This document shows positions 1 through 8,745 of a DNA stretch of 64,000 nucleotides, piece by piece. The stretch is from Bradyrhizobium liaoningense. GTDB taxonomy: Bacteria > Pseudomonadota > Alphaproteobacteria > Rhizobiales > Xanthobacteraceae. Positions within the stretch are counted from its first letter, which is position 1, and every line of letters begins with the position of its first letter. The translations under genes were made by a program, and so were the position numbers. Location of the stretch: the NCBI RefSeq assembly GCF_018130955.1, contig NZ_JAFCJM010000003.1, positions 124,001 to 188,000 of the forward strand. Direction: 5' to 3'. The notes under the pieces are model-generated. The model ran no database searches. It was not told the origin of the DNA and worked only from the letters and a program-made list of their open reading frames with translations.

Positions 1-1154
1 GAGTTGCTCGTGCTGCTCTGGCTGAGCAGCATGTCGTTAAGCAGCGCCACGACCAGCTTGGAATTGCCATAGCGCAGCGGATAGGACTTCAGGTTCACGC
101 CTTCGGTGTCGGAGCGGTCGAGCCGCGCGATCCACACCTGCGCGCGCTTGAGGTACTCCGGCTTTTGGCTGACCACGAGAATCGAGTTAAGGCGGGCAAT
201 CGGCTGGAACTTCACCACGCTCTGGCTCATGCCGCCTTCGCCCGAGTCCATGATCTTTTCCATCTCGGAAATGAGCGGTTCGGGCGAGGAGTTGCGAACC
301 GGGAAGATGCCGACCGACTGCCCGCGCATCCAGTCGGCGTCGAAGGACAGGATGGTGTCGATCGCAGCGGCGCGATCGGTGCCGCTGCCGGTGATGATCA
401 GCGTGTTGCGCGCATTGTCGGGGCGCATGGTCGCAGCCTTCACGCCGAAAGCATCGAGCAGCTTGAAGATGTTTTGCGCCGAGGTGTAGCGCAGCGGCAC
501 CACGCTGATGCCTTGGCCGGCTTCGGCGGTGGCGGAGCGGTCGATGCCGCCGGGCCCGGCCTCAGGCGCCGGAATGAGACGGTAGCTGTTGCCGCGATCG
601 CGGATCAGCGCCACGCCGGACATGCGCAGCGCGTTCTCGAGCACGTAGAGCGCATCGGCCTTCGGAACCGGCCGCACCGAGGCCAGCGTCACCGTGCCCT
701 GCACGCGCGGGTCGATGGTGTAGCCGAGGTTCAATACGTCGCCGAGGATGACCTTTGCCACCGTCGCGACGGGCGCGTTCTCAAAATTGAGGTCGTAGCC
801 GCTGCCGCTGCCGTCCTCGCGCTCCGCGAGCGCCGCGCCCTGCGGCGTCGATCCATCGGCGAGGTAGATCGCGGGCCGCGACGACTTCGGCTGGGCAATG
901 CCGCTCGATCCTGCATCTGCAGGTTGCCGCGGCTGGAGGTCGAGCGACTGGATCTTCTCGGTGACGTCCCGCGCGCGCGGGTCCCTGGCGTCGGCTTCGA
1001 TGTTGCGGTCGGCTGTGACGATGCACGCCGTCAACAGGAAAGCGCTCGGCAATAGAACAAGCGTTCCAGGCAACGCTGTGCGCAGGCGCGAAAGCGGCTG
1101 GACCACTTTGAACAAAATACGCCTACCAACGCTAAGAGTGACCGGAAAATGCAT
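1..1154 (-). CDS. gspD: Type II secretion secretin GspD, N-terminal part (cut by window edge)
   Basis: The first 384 residues of an outer-membrane secretin are present; the gene continues leftward beyond base 1. The frame is open from an ATG at 1154. Residues about 30-44 form a hydrophobic stretch ending in the lipobox-like LLTAC, so the protein is probably a lipoprotein. From about residue 118 the sequence YDLNFENAPV starts a typical N0 domain. Repeated N1/N2-like modules follow, with motifs such as VVPLRYTSAQNIFKLL, FPVRNSSPEPLISEME and SYPLRYGNSKLVVALL. Secretins form the multimeric outer-membrane channel of the T2SS. The gene is divergent from gspE, which starts 128 bp away. The C-terminal secretin core is not visible here. 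Family assignment is confident. Confidence 0.9.
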   Translation of the reverse strand, partial: MHFPVTLSVGRRILFKVVQPLSRLRTALPGTLVLLPSAFLLTACIVTADRNIEADARDPRARDVTEKIQSLDLQPRQPADAGSSGIAQPKSSRPAIYLADGSTPQGAALAEREDGSGSGYDLNFENAPVATVAKVILGDVLNLGYTIDPRVQGTVTLASVRPVPKADALYVLENALRMSGVALIRDRGNSYRLIPAPEAGPGGIDRSATAEAGQGISVVPLRYTSAQNIFKLLDAFGVKAATMRPDNARNTLIITGSGTDRAAAIDTILSFDADWMRGQSVGIFPVRNSSPEPLISEMEKIMDSGEGGMSQSVVKFQPIARLNSILVVSQKPEYLKRAQVWIARLDRSDTEGVNLKSYPLRYGNSKLVVALLNDMLLSQSSTSN

Positions 1155-1282
1155 CCGATCCCCCATGGTCCGGACGCGCAATAATTTGCGCCACGATTAT
1201 GTTTTTGCTAGTAAATAAGTCAAGGGTAAAGGCCTTCCGTCACGCGCGGAAGCTGTTGCTTTCTAGTAACAAGGTAAGCGCT
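1155..1282. promoter_or_regulatory. Divergent intergenic region between gspD and gspE
   Basis: These 128 bp separate two divergent secretion genes and must hold promoters for both. The stretch around 1180-1270 is clearly more AT-rich than its surroundings, with runs such as GTTTTTGCTAGTAAATAAG. I could not assign -35/-10 boxes with confidence. AAGG at 1271-1274 serves as the gspE ribosome-binding site. Confidence 0.4.
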
Positions 1283-2980
1283 GTGAACGCGATGCGAGAC
1301 CTTTCCGCAGATAGCTTCCGGCAGCATCTTCTGGAGAAATATTCACTGCCGCCGCGGGCCCGTGCCCGGGTCGAGACATCGACCAATCCGGCGTTGACGC
1401 GGCCCTTGCGCGAATTGTGGGAGGCGACCGACCTCTCGGCGGCTGACTTTGCCGACGAAGTGGCCGACTATTTCGGTCTGGCGCGCCTCGGTCTTCCACA
1501 ACTTCTTGCAACCACGCCGTGCCTGGATGGCTTTTCGCGCCGCTTCTTGCGTGAATCCACCATCTTTCCGTTCCGTGCGCCGAACGGTGGCTACCGGCTG
1601 GCGATTGCCGACCCCTCCGATACCGCGGCCGTCCGGGCCGCCGAGATCGTGTTCGGCACGACGGTCGAGGTCGTCGTAGCCTCGTTCGAGGACATCACCA
1701 CGGTCCTGGATCAGCGCGCCGACGCTGATGATGCCAGCACGGACGACGGCGCCAAAGGTGTGGCGCATCGATCCGACGACGACATCGAGAGCCTGCGCGA
1801 TCTCGCGAGCGGCGCGCCCGTGGTGCGCGCGCTCAACGATCTCCTCGAGCGTGCCGTGGAGCTGCGCGCAAGCGACATTCACGTCGAGCCGTTCCGCACC
1901 GGCCTCGTCGTGCGCATGCGCGTCGACGGCCTGATGCGCGCGCTGCCGTCGCCGCAGGGCATTCCGCCGCAGGCGCTGATCTCGCGTGTCAAGATTTTGG
2001 CGGGCCTCAACATCGCCGAACGACGACTGCCGCAGGACGGCGCCGCGCGCGTGCGGGTCGGGCGGTCCGAGCTCGACGTGCGCGTCGCCACCATGCCGAC
2101 GCAATATGGCGAGAGCGCCGTCATTCGTCTGCTGCCGCGCGACCGCGGCTTGCTCGAGATGAGCAAGCTCGGCCTCGGCACGCGCGACGAGAAGCTGATG
2201 ACGCGGCTGCTTGCAATGCCGCACGGCATGATCGTGGTGACAGGGCCGACCGGCAGCGGCAAGACAACGACGCTTGCAACCATGCTGTCGATCCTGAACG
2301 AGCCGACGCGAAAGATCCTCACCATCGAGGACCCCGTCGAATACGAGATTCCCGGCATCAACCAGTCGCAGGTCAAGCCGTCGATCGGGTTGACCTTCGC
2401 CTCGGCCATGCGCGCCTTCGTGCGCCAGGACCCCGACGTGATCATGGTCGGCGAAATCCGCGACGCCGAGACCGCGCATATCGCGATCCACGCCGCGCTG
2501 ACCGGCCATCTCGTGCTGACCACGCTGCACACCGAAACGTCGGCTGCGGCCGTCCCGCGGCTGATCGATCTCGGCATCGAAGGCTTCTTGTTGAAGTCCA
2601 CGCTGCGTGCGGTCGTCGCGCAGCGGCTGGTGCGCATGCTCTGCGACCGCTGCAAGGTTGCGCATACGCTCACCGGGACGGACATCGCCAAAGATCCACG
2701 CTTCGAAGTGATCGGCTTCAAGGCGGGCGAGGTCGTGCACGAGGCGGGTGGCTGCGAGCGCTGCGGCGGCACCGGCTATCGCGGCCGCAACGGCGTGTTC
2801 GAGATCCTCGAAATGTCCGACGAGGTGCGCCGGCTGATCGGGCCGCAGACGGATTCCCACAGTATCGACGCCGCCGCGATGCAGGGCGGCATGACCACGA
2901 TGCTGGAGGATGCGGTCGCCAAATGCCGCGCCGGGCTGACGACCGTGCCCGAAGTCTTCCGCGTCACGACGGTCCGCTGA
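1283..2980 (+). CDS. gspE: Type II secretion ATPase GspE
   Basis: This is the cytoplasmic hexameric ATPase that powers pseudopilus assembly, about 565 residues. An N-terminal GspE_N (MshEN-like) region covers roughly residues 45-145. The ATPase core follows with Walker A GPTGSGKTTT (321-330), a Walker-B-like box ending in MVGEIRD (398-404) and the His-box region around TGHLVLTTLHT. Two Cys pairs, CDRC (454-457) and CERC (491-494), form the tetracysteine zinc motif of true GspE proteins. A GTG at 1283 is chosen because AAGG sits 8 bases upstream; ATG 1292 is the alternative. The frame is open back to 1199 but has no better site. gspF follows after 4 bp. Confidence 0.95.
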   Translation: MNAMRDLSADSFRQHLLEKYSLPPRARARVETSTNPALTRPLRELWEATDLSAADFADEVADYFGLARLGLPQLLATTPCLDGFSRRFLRESTIFPFRAPNGGYRLAIADPSDTAAVRAAEIVFGTTVEVVVASFEDITTVLDQRADADDASTDDGAKGVAHRSDDDIESLRDLASGAPVVRALNDLLERAVELRASDIHVEPFRTGLVVRMRVDGLMRALPSPQGIPPQALISRVKILAGLNIAERRLPQDGAARVRVGRSELDVRVATMPTQYGESAVIRLLPRDRGLLEMSKLGLGTRDEKLMTRLLAMPHGMIVVTGPTGSGKTTTLATMLSILNEPTRKILTIEDPVEYEIPGINQSQVKPSIGLTFASAMRAFVRQDPDVIMVGEIRDAETAHIAIHAALTGHLVLTTLHTETSAAAVPRLIDLGIEGFLLKSTLRAVVAQRLVRMLCDRCKVAHTLTGTDIAKDPRFEVIGFKAGEVVHEAGGCERCGGTGYRGRNGVFEILEMSDEVRRLIGPQTDSHSIDAAAMQGGMTTMLEDAVAKCRAGLTTVPEVFRVTTVR

Positions 2981-2984
2981 TCTC

Positions 2985-4196
2985 ATGCCGAACTTTCGTT
3001 ACCGCGCGCTCAACGCCAATGGCGAGCTGGTCTCCGGCGCCATCGCCGCGCCCGCCGCAAGCGACGTGGCGCAGCGGATCGAGCGTCTCGGCCTCGTGCT
3101 GGTCGACAACGTCACGCTCGAGGAAGGCGGCGGTGGGCGCAGCGCGCTCAGCCTCTTCAACAAGCCGAAGCCGGAAGACGTCACCATCTTCACCCGCGAC
3201 CTCGCGCTGCTGCTGCGCGCCGGCGCCCGCATCAATGACGGGTTGGAGCTGCTCGCCGCCGATCGCGATTTCGGGCGCTTGCGGCCGGTCGTCGCCGACA
3301 TCCGCTCGCGCGTGGTGTCCGGCGAGAGCTTTGCCGAGGCGCTGGCGCGGCACGAGGGCCTGTTCCCGCCGATGTATGTCGCGCTGGTCCGGGTCGGCGA
3401 AGCCTCGGGCTCGCTCGACCAGGTGCTGGAGGTGCTGGCGTCCGAGCGTGCGCGAACCGAAGCGCTCAAGCGCAGGCTCAGCGATGCGATCCGCTATCCA
3501 ATCTTCGTGCTGGGCGCGGCGGGCTGCGTGCTGCTGTTCTTCCTCACATTCGTGTTGCCGCAATTTGCCAGCGTGCTGCAGGATTTCGGCGCCAAGGTCG
3601 ATCCAACCGTGCTGATGTTCCTGAACCTTTCGACCTTCTTGCGCAACAACTCCGATGCGGTGCTCGCGATCCTTGCCGCCGGCATCGCGCTGGGCTGGCT
3701 TCTGCTGCGGCAGGAGCGCGTCCGCCGCGGCATTGCCAATACGATCACGCGGCTGCCTGCGATCAGGAACATGATGTCGTCCTATCGAACCGCGCTGTTC
3801 TGCCGGAATCTCGGCGTGCTGCTCGGCAGCGGCGTCAACCTGACGACCACGCTGCGCATCCTGGTCGACATGATGGCGACCGCCGGACCGTCGGCAGTGT
3901 GGAGCGACGCGGCCGATCGCGTCCGCCACGGCACAAAACTGTCGGACGCGCTCGCCGAGACCCAGGCGCTGCCGGCGATGGCGGTGCGCATGCTCCGGCT
4001 CGGCGACGAGACCGGGCAACTGCCGATGCTCTCGGGGCGCGTCGCGGATTTCTACGAAGCCAAATTGCAACGCACGCTCGATCGTGCGGTCGGAATCGCG
4101 GGGCCGGCCGCGATCATCGTCATTTCCATCGTCGTCGGCGGCCTGATCGTCTCTGTCATGACAGCGTTGATGTCGGTCAGTCAGATTGTCGGCTAG
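2985..4196 (+). CDS. gspF: Type II secretion inner-membrane platform protein GspF
   Basis: A polytopic inner-membrane protein of 403 residues, the normal length for GspF, which couples the GspE ATPase to pseudopilin assembly. It opens with the typical MPNFRYRALNANG. Two T2SSF domains are visible, about residues 65-190 and 268-392. Hydrophobic segments lie at about 170-190 (FVLGAAGCVLLFFLTFVL), 223-240 and 373-394. The gene follows gspE after 4 bp. Its 3' end lies just upstream of the gspG GTG start and contributes part of the gspG leader. Confidence 0.95.
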   Translation: MPNFRYRALNANGELVSGAIAAPAASDVAQRIERLGLVLVDNVTLEEGGGGRSALSLFNKPKPEDVTIFTRDLALLLRAGARINDGLELLAADRDFGRLRPVVADIRSRVVSGESFAEALARHEGLFPPMYVALVRVGEASGSLDQVLEVLASERARTEALKRRLSDAIRYPIFVLGAAGCVLLFFLTFVLPQFASVLQDFGAKVDPTVLMFLNLSTFLRNNSDAVLAILAAGIALGWLLLRQERVRRGIANTITRLPAIRNMMSSYRTALFCRNLGVLLGSGVNLTTTLRILVDMMATAGPSAVWSDAADRVRHGTKLSDALAETQALPAMAVRMLRLGDETGQLPMLSGRVADFYEAKLQRTLDRAVGIAGPAAIIVISIVVGGLIVSVMTALMSVSQIVG

Positions 4197-4218
4197 GTCG
4201 AATTCGGAGGTTTTTGAA

Positions 4219-4677
4219 GTGACCAAGAAGCTTGTCGCATCCGCAAGACGCCGGCGACGTCGACGCAACGGCGAGGCCGGCTTCACGCTGGTGGAGATCC
4301 TCGTCGTCATTACCATCATCGGCCTGATCATGGCGCTGGTTGGTCCGCGCGTGCTCAATTATCTCGGCGAGTCCAAGGCGAAGGCCGCAAAAATCCAGAT
4401 CGAGAGCTTCTCCAGCGCCCTCGACCTCTATTATCTCGATATCGGACGCTATCCGACGACCAATGAAGGCCTCGCCGCGCTGACCCGCGGCAACAATCTG
4501 CCCGGCTGGAACGGTCCGTATTTGCGCGGCGGCATGGTGCCCAACGATCCCTGGGGCCATGGCTATGTCTACCGCTCGCCGGGCGAGCGGTCGCCTTACG
4601 ACATCATCTCGCTGGGATCCGACGGTCAGGAAGGCGGCAGTGGCACGGCAGCCGACATTGCCAGCGGCACGCGCTAG
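4219..4677 (+). CDS. gspG: Major pseudopilin GspG
   Basis: The main subunit of the T2SS pseudopilus, about 152 residues. A very basic leader (ARRRRRRRNGEAG) precedes the prepilin peptidase site G/FTLVEILVVI, with Glu at +5. The C-terminal half has the GspG signatures YPTTNEGLAAL, WNGPYL and DPWGHGYVYRSPGE, including the acidic calcium-loop region. GTG at 4219 is preferred because GGAGG (4206-4210) lies 8 bases upstream. The frame is open to 4186, but a start there would overlap gspF and lacks a ribosome-binding site. Confidence 0.95.
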   Translation: MTKKLVASARRRRRRRNGEAGFTLVEILVVITIIGLIMALVGPRVLNYLGESKAKAAKIQIESFSSALDLYYLDIGRYPTTNEGLAALTRGNNLPGWNGPYLRGGMVPNDPWGHGYVYRSPGERSPYDIISLGSDGQEGGSGTAADIASGTR

Positions 4678-5134
4678 GGCGGGTCACGATATCAGCGGCT
4701 TCGCGCTGATCGAGATCCTGTGCGTGCTCGCGATCATCGGGCTGCTCGCGGCGATCATCCTGCCGGCGATCCCGCGCTCGACGACGCGCGCCAAGCTGGA
4801 AAGCTATGCGGTGGAGACCGCCGCGCTGCTGAAGGCCGATCGCAACGCGGCGCTGCGCCGGCAGGTCACGATCGCGACGCTGGTCGATGCGGAGGCGCGC
4901 GCGATCCGCTCGGGCGTGACCGGACGGATCCTCCGCCTGCCGAGTGACGTGACCGTGCAGGCCATGCTGGCCTCGCGCTGCGGCAGTCGCGCCGCGGGAC
5001 GTTCGATCGATTTCTTTCCATCGGGCATGTCGTGCGGCGGCGTGATCGCGCTGGCGCGGCCCGGCATGGGCTATGAGGTGCGCGTCAACTGGCTGACCGG
5101 AGTGGTCGAGATTGTCCCGCAGAAGCTCCTCTAG
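4640..5134 (+). CDS. gspH: Minor pseudopilin GspH
   Basis: About 164 residues with a prepilin-type cleavage site: residues DISG/FALIEILCVLAIIGLLAA give the N-terminal methylation helix with Glu at +5 (the more usual sequence is FTLIE). The remainder matches the small GspH-like fold, with a Cys pair in the last third. GTG at 4640 is preferred because AGGAAGG (4628-4634) precedes it; this makes the gene overlap the end of gspG by 38 bp. Minor pseudopilins cap the pseudopilus and initiate assembly. Confidence 0.85.
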   Translation: MARQPTLPAARARAGHDISGFALIEILCVLAIIGLLAAIILPAIPRSTTRAKLESYAVETAALLKADRNAALRRQVTIATLVDAEARAIRSGVTGRILRLPSDVTVQAMLASRCGSRAAGRSIDFFPSGMSCGGVIALARPGMGYEVRVNWLTGVVEIVPQKLL

Positions 5135-5519
5135 ACGCATAGCGGGCACCGCCGGCTTTACGCTGATCGAGGCGCTGGTGGCGCTTGCGATCATTGCCGC
5201 CGTGCTAGGGACGATCGGCACGGTGATCGCATCGACTGTGAAGGGCACGCGCGCGATCGACCAGCGTCTGGCGTTGGCCGGAACGGCCGAGACGTTGCTC
5301 GCTGAATTGCCGGCGCGGGGTCTGTTGAAGGTCGGCCGGCAGAGCGGCGAGCTCGCCGGAAGCCGCTGGCGCATCGACGTGGCGCCAATGAAGGTGCCGG
5401 GCGGCGATCCCGCCACCGATCGCTTCGTGCCGATGGCCGTCAATTTGCGCCTCCAGCGCGCCGACGGGGCCTCGCTGCAGGTCACCACGGTGAAGCTCGT
5501 GCCGAGGTCGGTGCAATGA
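5112..5519 (+). CDS. gspI: Minor pseudopilin GspI
   Basis: A 135-residue pseudopilin with a short basic leader and cleavage motif G/FTLIEALVALAIIAAVLG, Glu at +5. It carries the GspI C-terminal pattern (GSRWRIDVAPM, then VTTVKLVP). The start is a TTG at 5112 inside the gspH 3' end, a 23-bp overlap that suggests translational coupling. The gspJ start overlaps its stop by 4 bp. GspI normally forms the pseudopilus tip with GspJ and GspK. Confidence 0.85.
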   Translation: MSRRSSSRRIAGTAGFTLIEALVALAIIAAVLGTIGTVIASTVKGTRAIDQRLALAGTAETLLAELPARGLLKVGRQSGELAGSRWRIDVAPMKVPGGDPATDRFVPMAVNLRLQRADGASLQVTTVKLVPRSVQ

Positions 5520-6217
5520 GGAGGTCGCGCCGCTCGCTCGCCGACGATTCCGGCTTCACGCTGCTCGAAGTCTTGCTGGCGACGCTGTTGATGACCGTCA
5601 TCCTCGCGGCGCTCGCGACCGTCACGGCGCAATGGCTGCCGAACTGGAATCGCGGCATCGCACGGGTGCAGCGGGCCGAGCGCCTTGCGACCGGCCTCGA
5701 CCGCATCGTCGCCGATCTCGCGGTGGCCGAGCAGGTCAGGATCAACGGCGACGCCAAAATTCCGCTGTTCGAAGGCTCGGAACTGGCGGTGACCTTCGTG
5801 CGCACGGCGCTTGGTCCGAGCACGAGCCCGGGGCTCGAAATCGTCCGCCTGATCGAGAAGGCGGATGCGCAGGGGCTCGCCCTGGTGCGCGAGCGCGCTG
5901 CGTTCCAGCCGATGCCGACGGACGGACAGATCCGCTTCCTGGATCAAGTTGTGCTGATCCGCGCGCCGTACCGCGTCAGCTTCTCCTATGCGGGAGCGGA
6001 TCAGGCCTGGCAGCCGACCTGGCGCGGGCAGGCGCAATTGCCGGAACGGATCCGGGTCACGGTGCGCGACGGCGCCACCGGTCAGGTGCTGGCCGTCTCT
6101 GCGGCTGCGACGCTGCACATCACGGCACCGGCCGATTGCGCGCGCGCCAAGAATCCGACCGGATGCGTGACCGCCCGCACCAAGCCGCAGCAGGAGAAGA
6201 AGGAGGAGCAGCTTTGA
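5516..6217 (+). CDS. gspJ: Minor pseudopilin GspJ
   Basis: A 233-residue protein with the prepilin motif G/FTLLEVLLATLLMTVILAAL (Glu at +5) after a short basic leader. Length and position between gspI and gspK fit GspJ, a tip-complex pseudopilin. The ATG at 5516 overlaps the gspI stop by 4 bp. The C-terminus is Lys/Glu-rich (QQEKKEEQL). That stretch also carries the AGGAGGAG ribosome-binding site of gspK. Confidence 0.88.
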   Translation: MRRSRRSLADDSGFTLLEVLLATLLMTVILAALATVTAQWLPNWNRGIARVQRAERLATGLDRIVADLAVAEQVRINGDAKIPLFEGSELAVTFVRTALGPSTSPGLEIVRLIEKADAQGLALVRERAAFQPMPTDGQIRFLDQVVLIRAPYRVSFSYAGADQAWQPTWRGQAQLPERIRVTVRDGATGQVLAVSAAATLHITAPADCARAKNPTGCVTARTKPQQEKKEEQL

Positions 6218-7125
6218 CCGGCGCACGCACTATCGCCGGAGGCAAGGACGCGCGCGGCTTCATCGTGATCGCGGTGCTCTGGATGCTGGCCGCACTTGCA
6301 GCGCTCGTGCTGATCTACCTGACCTACGTCACCAACACCGCCGTCACCGTCGCCGGAAATACCGACCGCGTTCAGGCCGACGCGCTGGTGAACGCCGCCA
6401 TCGAGCTTGCGGCCTATCGGCTGACCGGGCAGGGCGAGGCTGCGCGCCCGACCAGCGGAACGTTCAACGCGCGGATCGGCATGGGCCGGGTGGCCGTGAC
6501 CTTCCGCTCGGAGGCGGCGCGCGTCGATCTCAACGCCGCGCCAAAGGCCTTGCTGTCCGGCCTGATGATCGCGCTCGGCGTCGGCGCGAACGAGGCCGCC
6601 GGCTTTGCCGACCGCATTCTGGCGTGGCGCGCGGCGACCGAGGCCGGGCAGGACGATCCCGAAGATTCGTATTATCGCACCATGGGCACGGGCTATCTGC
6701 CGCGGCACGCGCCGTTCCCGCATGTCGAGGAGCTCTGGCTCGTTCGCGGCATCCCGCCCGCGGTGGTCGAGCGGATGCTGCCCTTCGTCACCGTGTTCAG
6801 CAACATGCGGACGGTGAACGTGATGGACGCCGCACCCCAGGTGGTGGCGGCGATGCCGGGCATGACGCCGGCGATGCTGCAACAGGTGCTGAAGGAGCGG
6901 GCCGATCCAAGGATCAGTCCGCAATCGCTGGTCGGCCTTGCCGGCAGCGCCAATGCGACGCTCGAAGGCGCCAAGGCCTACCGGCTGACGGTGGCCGTTG
7001 AATCCCCGACCCGCCGGCAGAGCTCGGCTGAAATCGTCATCCTGCTTCTCGACGGCGCCGATGAGCCCTATCGTGTATTGTCGTGGCAAAACGCCTTTGA
7101 CGGCTCCGTCGGAAAGCCCCTGTGA
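6214..7125 (+). CDS. gspK: Minor pseudopilin GspK
   Basis: About 303 residues. After a short leader comes RGFIVIAVLWMLAALAALVL. This lacks Glu at +5, as is usual for GspK at the pseudopilus tip. The large helical insert of GspK follows, with VDLNAAPKALL and a second T2SSK-type segment, RTVNVMDAAPQVV. TTG at 6214 is favoured: it overlaps the gspJ stop by 4 bp and AGGAGGAG (6201-6208) precedes it. The same frame is open further upstream, but that stretch is only the shadow of gspJ. Confidence 0.88.
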   Translation: MTGARTIAGGKDARGFIVIAVLWMLAALAALVLIYLTYVTNTAVTVAGNTDRVQADALVNAAIELAAYRLTGQGEAARPTSGTFNARIGMGRVAVTFRSEAARVDLNAAPKALLSGLMIALGVGANEAAGFADRILAWRAATEAGQDDPEDSYYRTMGTGYLPRHAPFPHVEELWLVRGIPPAVVERMLPFVTVFSNMRTVNVMDAAPQVVAAMPGMTPAMLQQVLKERADPRISPQSLVGLAGSANATLEGAKAYRLTVAVESPTRRQSSAEIVILLLDGADEPYRVLSWQNAFDGSVGKPL

Positions 7126-7126
7126 G

Positions 7127-8167
7127 ATGAGTTCGCAGCAATCCATTCGTGCGATCCTCGATGCCTGGACCGGCACGGTGGCCGCGACCGTCGTCGCCGG
7201 GCTGGAGCGCATGGTCTCGCCGCGGCTGGTTCGCCTGGTCGAGGACGAGAAGGGTGGGTTTACGCTGGAGGCCGGCAAGCCGGAGAATGGTCCGTCCGAC
7301 CTCGCGTTCCGTGACGGCCAGTTTTCCGCGACCAATCTGGCACCGGTGGTTCGGGGCAGCCGGGTCGAGATTGTGCTGCAGCCGGCGCGCTTCCTGTTCC
7401 GGCCGCTCGAGCTGCCTTCGCGCGCGGCCGACTTCCTCGACGGCATCGTGCGCGCGCAGATCGATCGCCTGACGCCATGGAACGCGGGCGAGGCGGTGTT
7501 CGGCTGCGGCGCGCCGGTGGCGCACGGCAGCGACGGCATCACCACCTTGATCGCCGCCGCGCCGCGCAAACTCGCGATGGGCTATGTCGAGGCCATCTCG
7601 GGCTTGCACCCCTCCGCGATCGCGATCTGCACCGATGCGCCCGGCAACGGCCGGATCAAGGTGTACGAGCAGCGTTCGCGCGGCGCAGTCGATCCTGCAA
7701 GGCTGAGCCGCACGCTGCAACTGGTGCTTGGCGTCGCCGCCGTCGCGGCGGTCGTCGCGTCCGTCTTCGCAACCTATCTGGCCGACAGCCTGAGCACGCA
7801 GGAGCGCGAGCTCGAACGCCAGATCACCCAGCGCCGCGCCGCGCTCCGCGCCGGTAGCGATGGCGGCGAGCGTTCGCCGCTGGCGCTGCTCGAGCGGCGT
7901 AAATACGAGACTCCGGCAAGCGTCATCGTGCTGGAAAGCCTGAGCCGCGTGCTGCCCGACCACACTTACGTTACCGAGCTGCATCTGGCGTCGAACAAGC
8001 TCCAGATCGCCGGCATCACCCGTGACGCGCCGTCGCTGATCCCACTGATCGAGCAGTCCCAGCATTTCACCCGCGCGACCTTCTACGCCCCGACGACCCG
8101 CTCGTCGTCGGATCCCGGCGAGCGCTTTCACATCGAGGCGCAGATCGAGCCGAGGAACATGCCATGA
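7127..8167 (+). CDS. gspL: Type II secretion GspL/PilN-like inner-membrane protein
   Basis: About 346 residues. The N-terminal half is a degenerate actin-like GspL cytoplasmic domain. A single transmembrane segment (about 198-219, LVLGVAAVAAVVASVF) is followed by a short coiled region (TQERELERQI) and a PilN-type periplasmic ferredoxin-like domain (SVIVLESLSRVLPD...TYVTELHLASNKLQIAGI). GspL recruits GspE to the membrane and pairs with GspM. ATG 7127 lies one base after the gspK stop; gspM overlaps its stop by 4 bp. Confidence 0.82.
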   Translation: MSSQQSIRAILDAWTGTVAATVVAGLERMVSPRLVRLVEDEKGGFTLEAGKPENGPSDLAFRDGQFSATNLAPVVRGSRVEIVLQPARFLFRPLELPSRAADFLDGIVRAQIDRLTPWNAGEAVFGCGAPVAHGSDGITTLIAAAPRKLAMGYVEAISGLHPSAIAICTDAPGNGRIKVYEQRSRGAVDPARLSRTLQLVLGVAAVAAVVASVFATYLADSLSTQERELERQITQRRAALRAGSDGGERSPLALLERRKYETPASVIVLESLSRVLPDHTYVTELHLASNKLQIAGITRDAPSLIPLIEQSQHFTRATFYAPTTRSSSDPGERFHIEAQIEPRNMP

Positions 8168-8730
8168 GCGTGCGGGACACCATCACGCGCACGCTGTCGC
8201 ATTCGCCGCTGATCGCGGTGACGCTCTATGTCGCGGTGGCCGGCGGCCTGTTGCTGATGGCGGGGCTTTCGGTTGCCGACGTCGTCTCCCACCGCCAGGC
8301 CCTGGCGCAGACCTCCGATCTGCTCGACCAGTTGCGCGGCCGCAAGGCGGGCGCGGGCGGCGCGGGTCTGTCATCGGCGGAGCATCCCGGCACGCCCTTT
8401 CTGGAAGGGCCGACGGTGACGGTTGCGGGCGCCAACCTTCTGCAGCGTGTCGCCGCCGCGATCGGCAATGTCGGCGGCTCGGTGCAGTCGTCGCAGGTCG
8501 ACCTATCAGGCGCGCAGAGCAAGGACGGGTTCGTCGGTCTCGTCGTCAGTTGCGAGCTGGAGCAGCCCGCGCTGCAAAAGCTGCTCTACGATCTCGAAGC
8601 CGGCATGCCCTTCCTGTTCGTCGACCAGCTCGACGTCCAGGTGCCGCAGACCACGGCCCAGAACGAGGCAAGCACGGGCCGCGTCAGGGTGATCCTCGGC
8701 GTCTCCGGCCAGTGGCAGGCGGGGAAGTAG
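8164..8730 (+). CDS. gspM: Type II secretion GspM-like protein
   Basis: A 188-residue bitopic protein: a short cytoplasmic N-terminus, one membrane helix at about 17-40, then a coiled stretch (HRQALAQTSDLLDQLRGRK) and a small periplasmic ferredoxin-like domain similar to GspM/PilO. It probably dimerises with GspL in the assembly platform. The ATG overlaps the gspL stop by 4 bp and this is the last gene of the rightward operon. Assignment rests on position and topology more than on motifs. Confidence 0.78.
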   Translation: MSVRDTITRTLSHSPLIAVTLYVAVAGGLLLMAGLSVADVVSHRQALAQTSDLLDQLRGRKAGAGGAGLSSAEHPGTPFLEGPTVTVAGANLLQRVAAAIGNVGGSVQSSQVDLSGAQSKDGFVGLVVSCELEQPALQKLLYDLEAGMPFLFVDQLDVQVPQTTAQNEASTGRVRVILGVSGQWQAGK

Positions 8731-8745
8731 GCCGGAGCGGCCGGC
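8731..8745. terminator. Possible bidirectional hairpin between convergent genes
   Basis: GCCGG (8731-8735), a five-base loop, then CCGGC (8741-8745), exactly filling the gap between the convergent stops of gspM and the autotransporter gene. The stem is short but GC-only, and there is no T-tract. A weak or factor-dependent terminator is possible. Confidence 0.3.

Noticed and set aside
1343..2986. A 547-codon open frame on the minus strand across gspE
   Set aside because: It is the antisense shadow of gspE in GC-rich DNA; its translation is Arg/His/Asp-rich and has no recognisable domain.
5632..6213. Long N-terminal extension of GspK overlapping gspJ
   Set aside because: It is out of frame with gspJ and unlike any pseudopilin; TTG 6214 with AGGAGGAG upstream gives a normal GspK.
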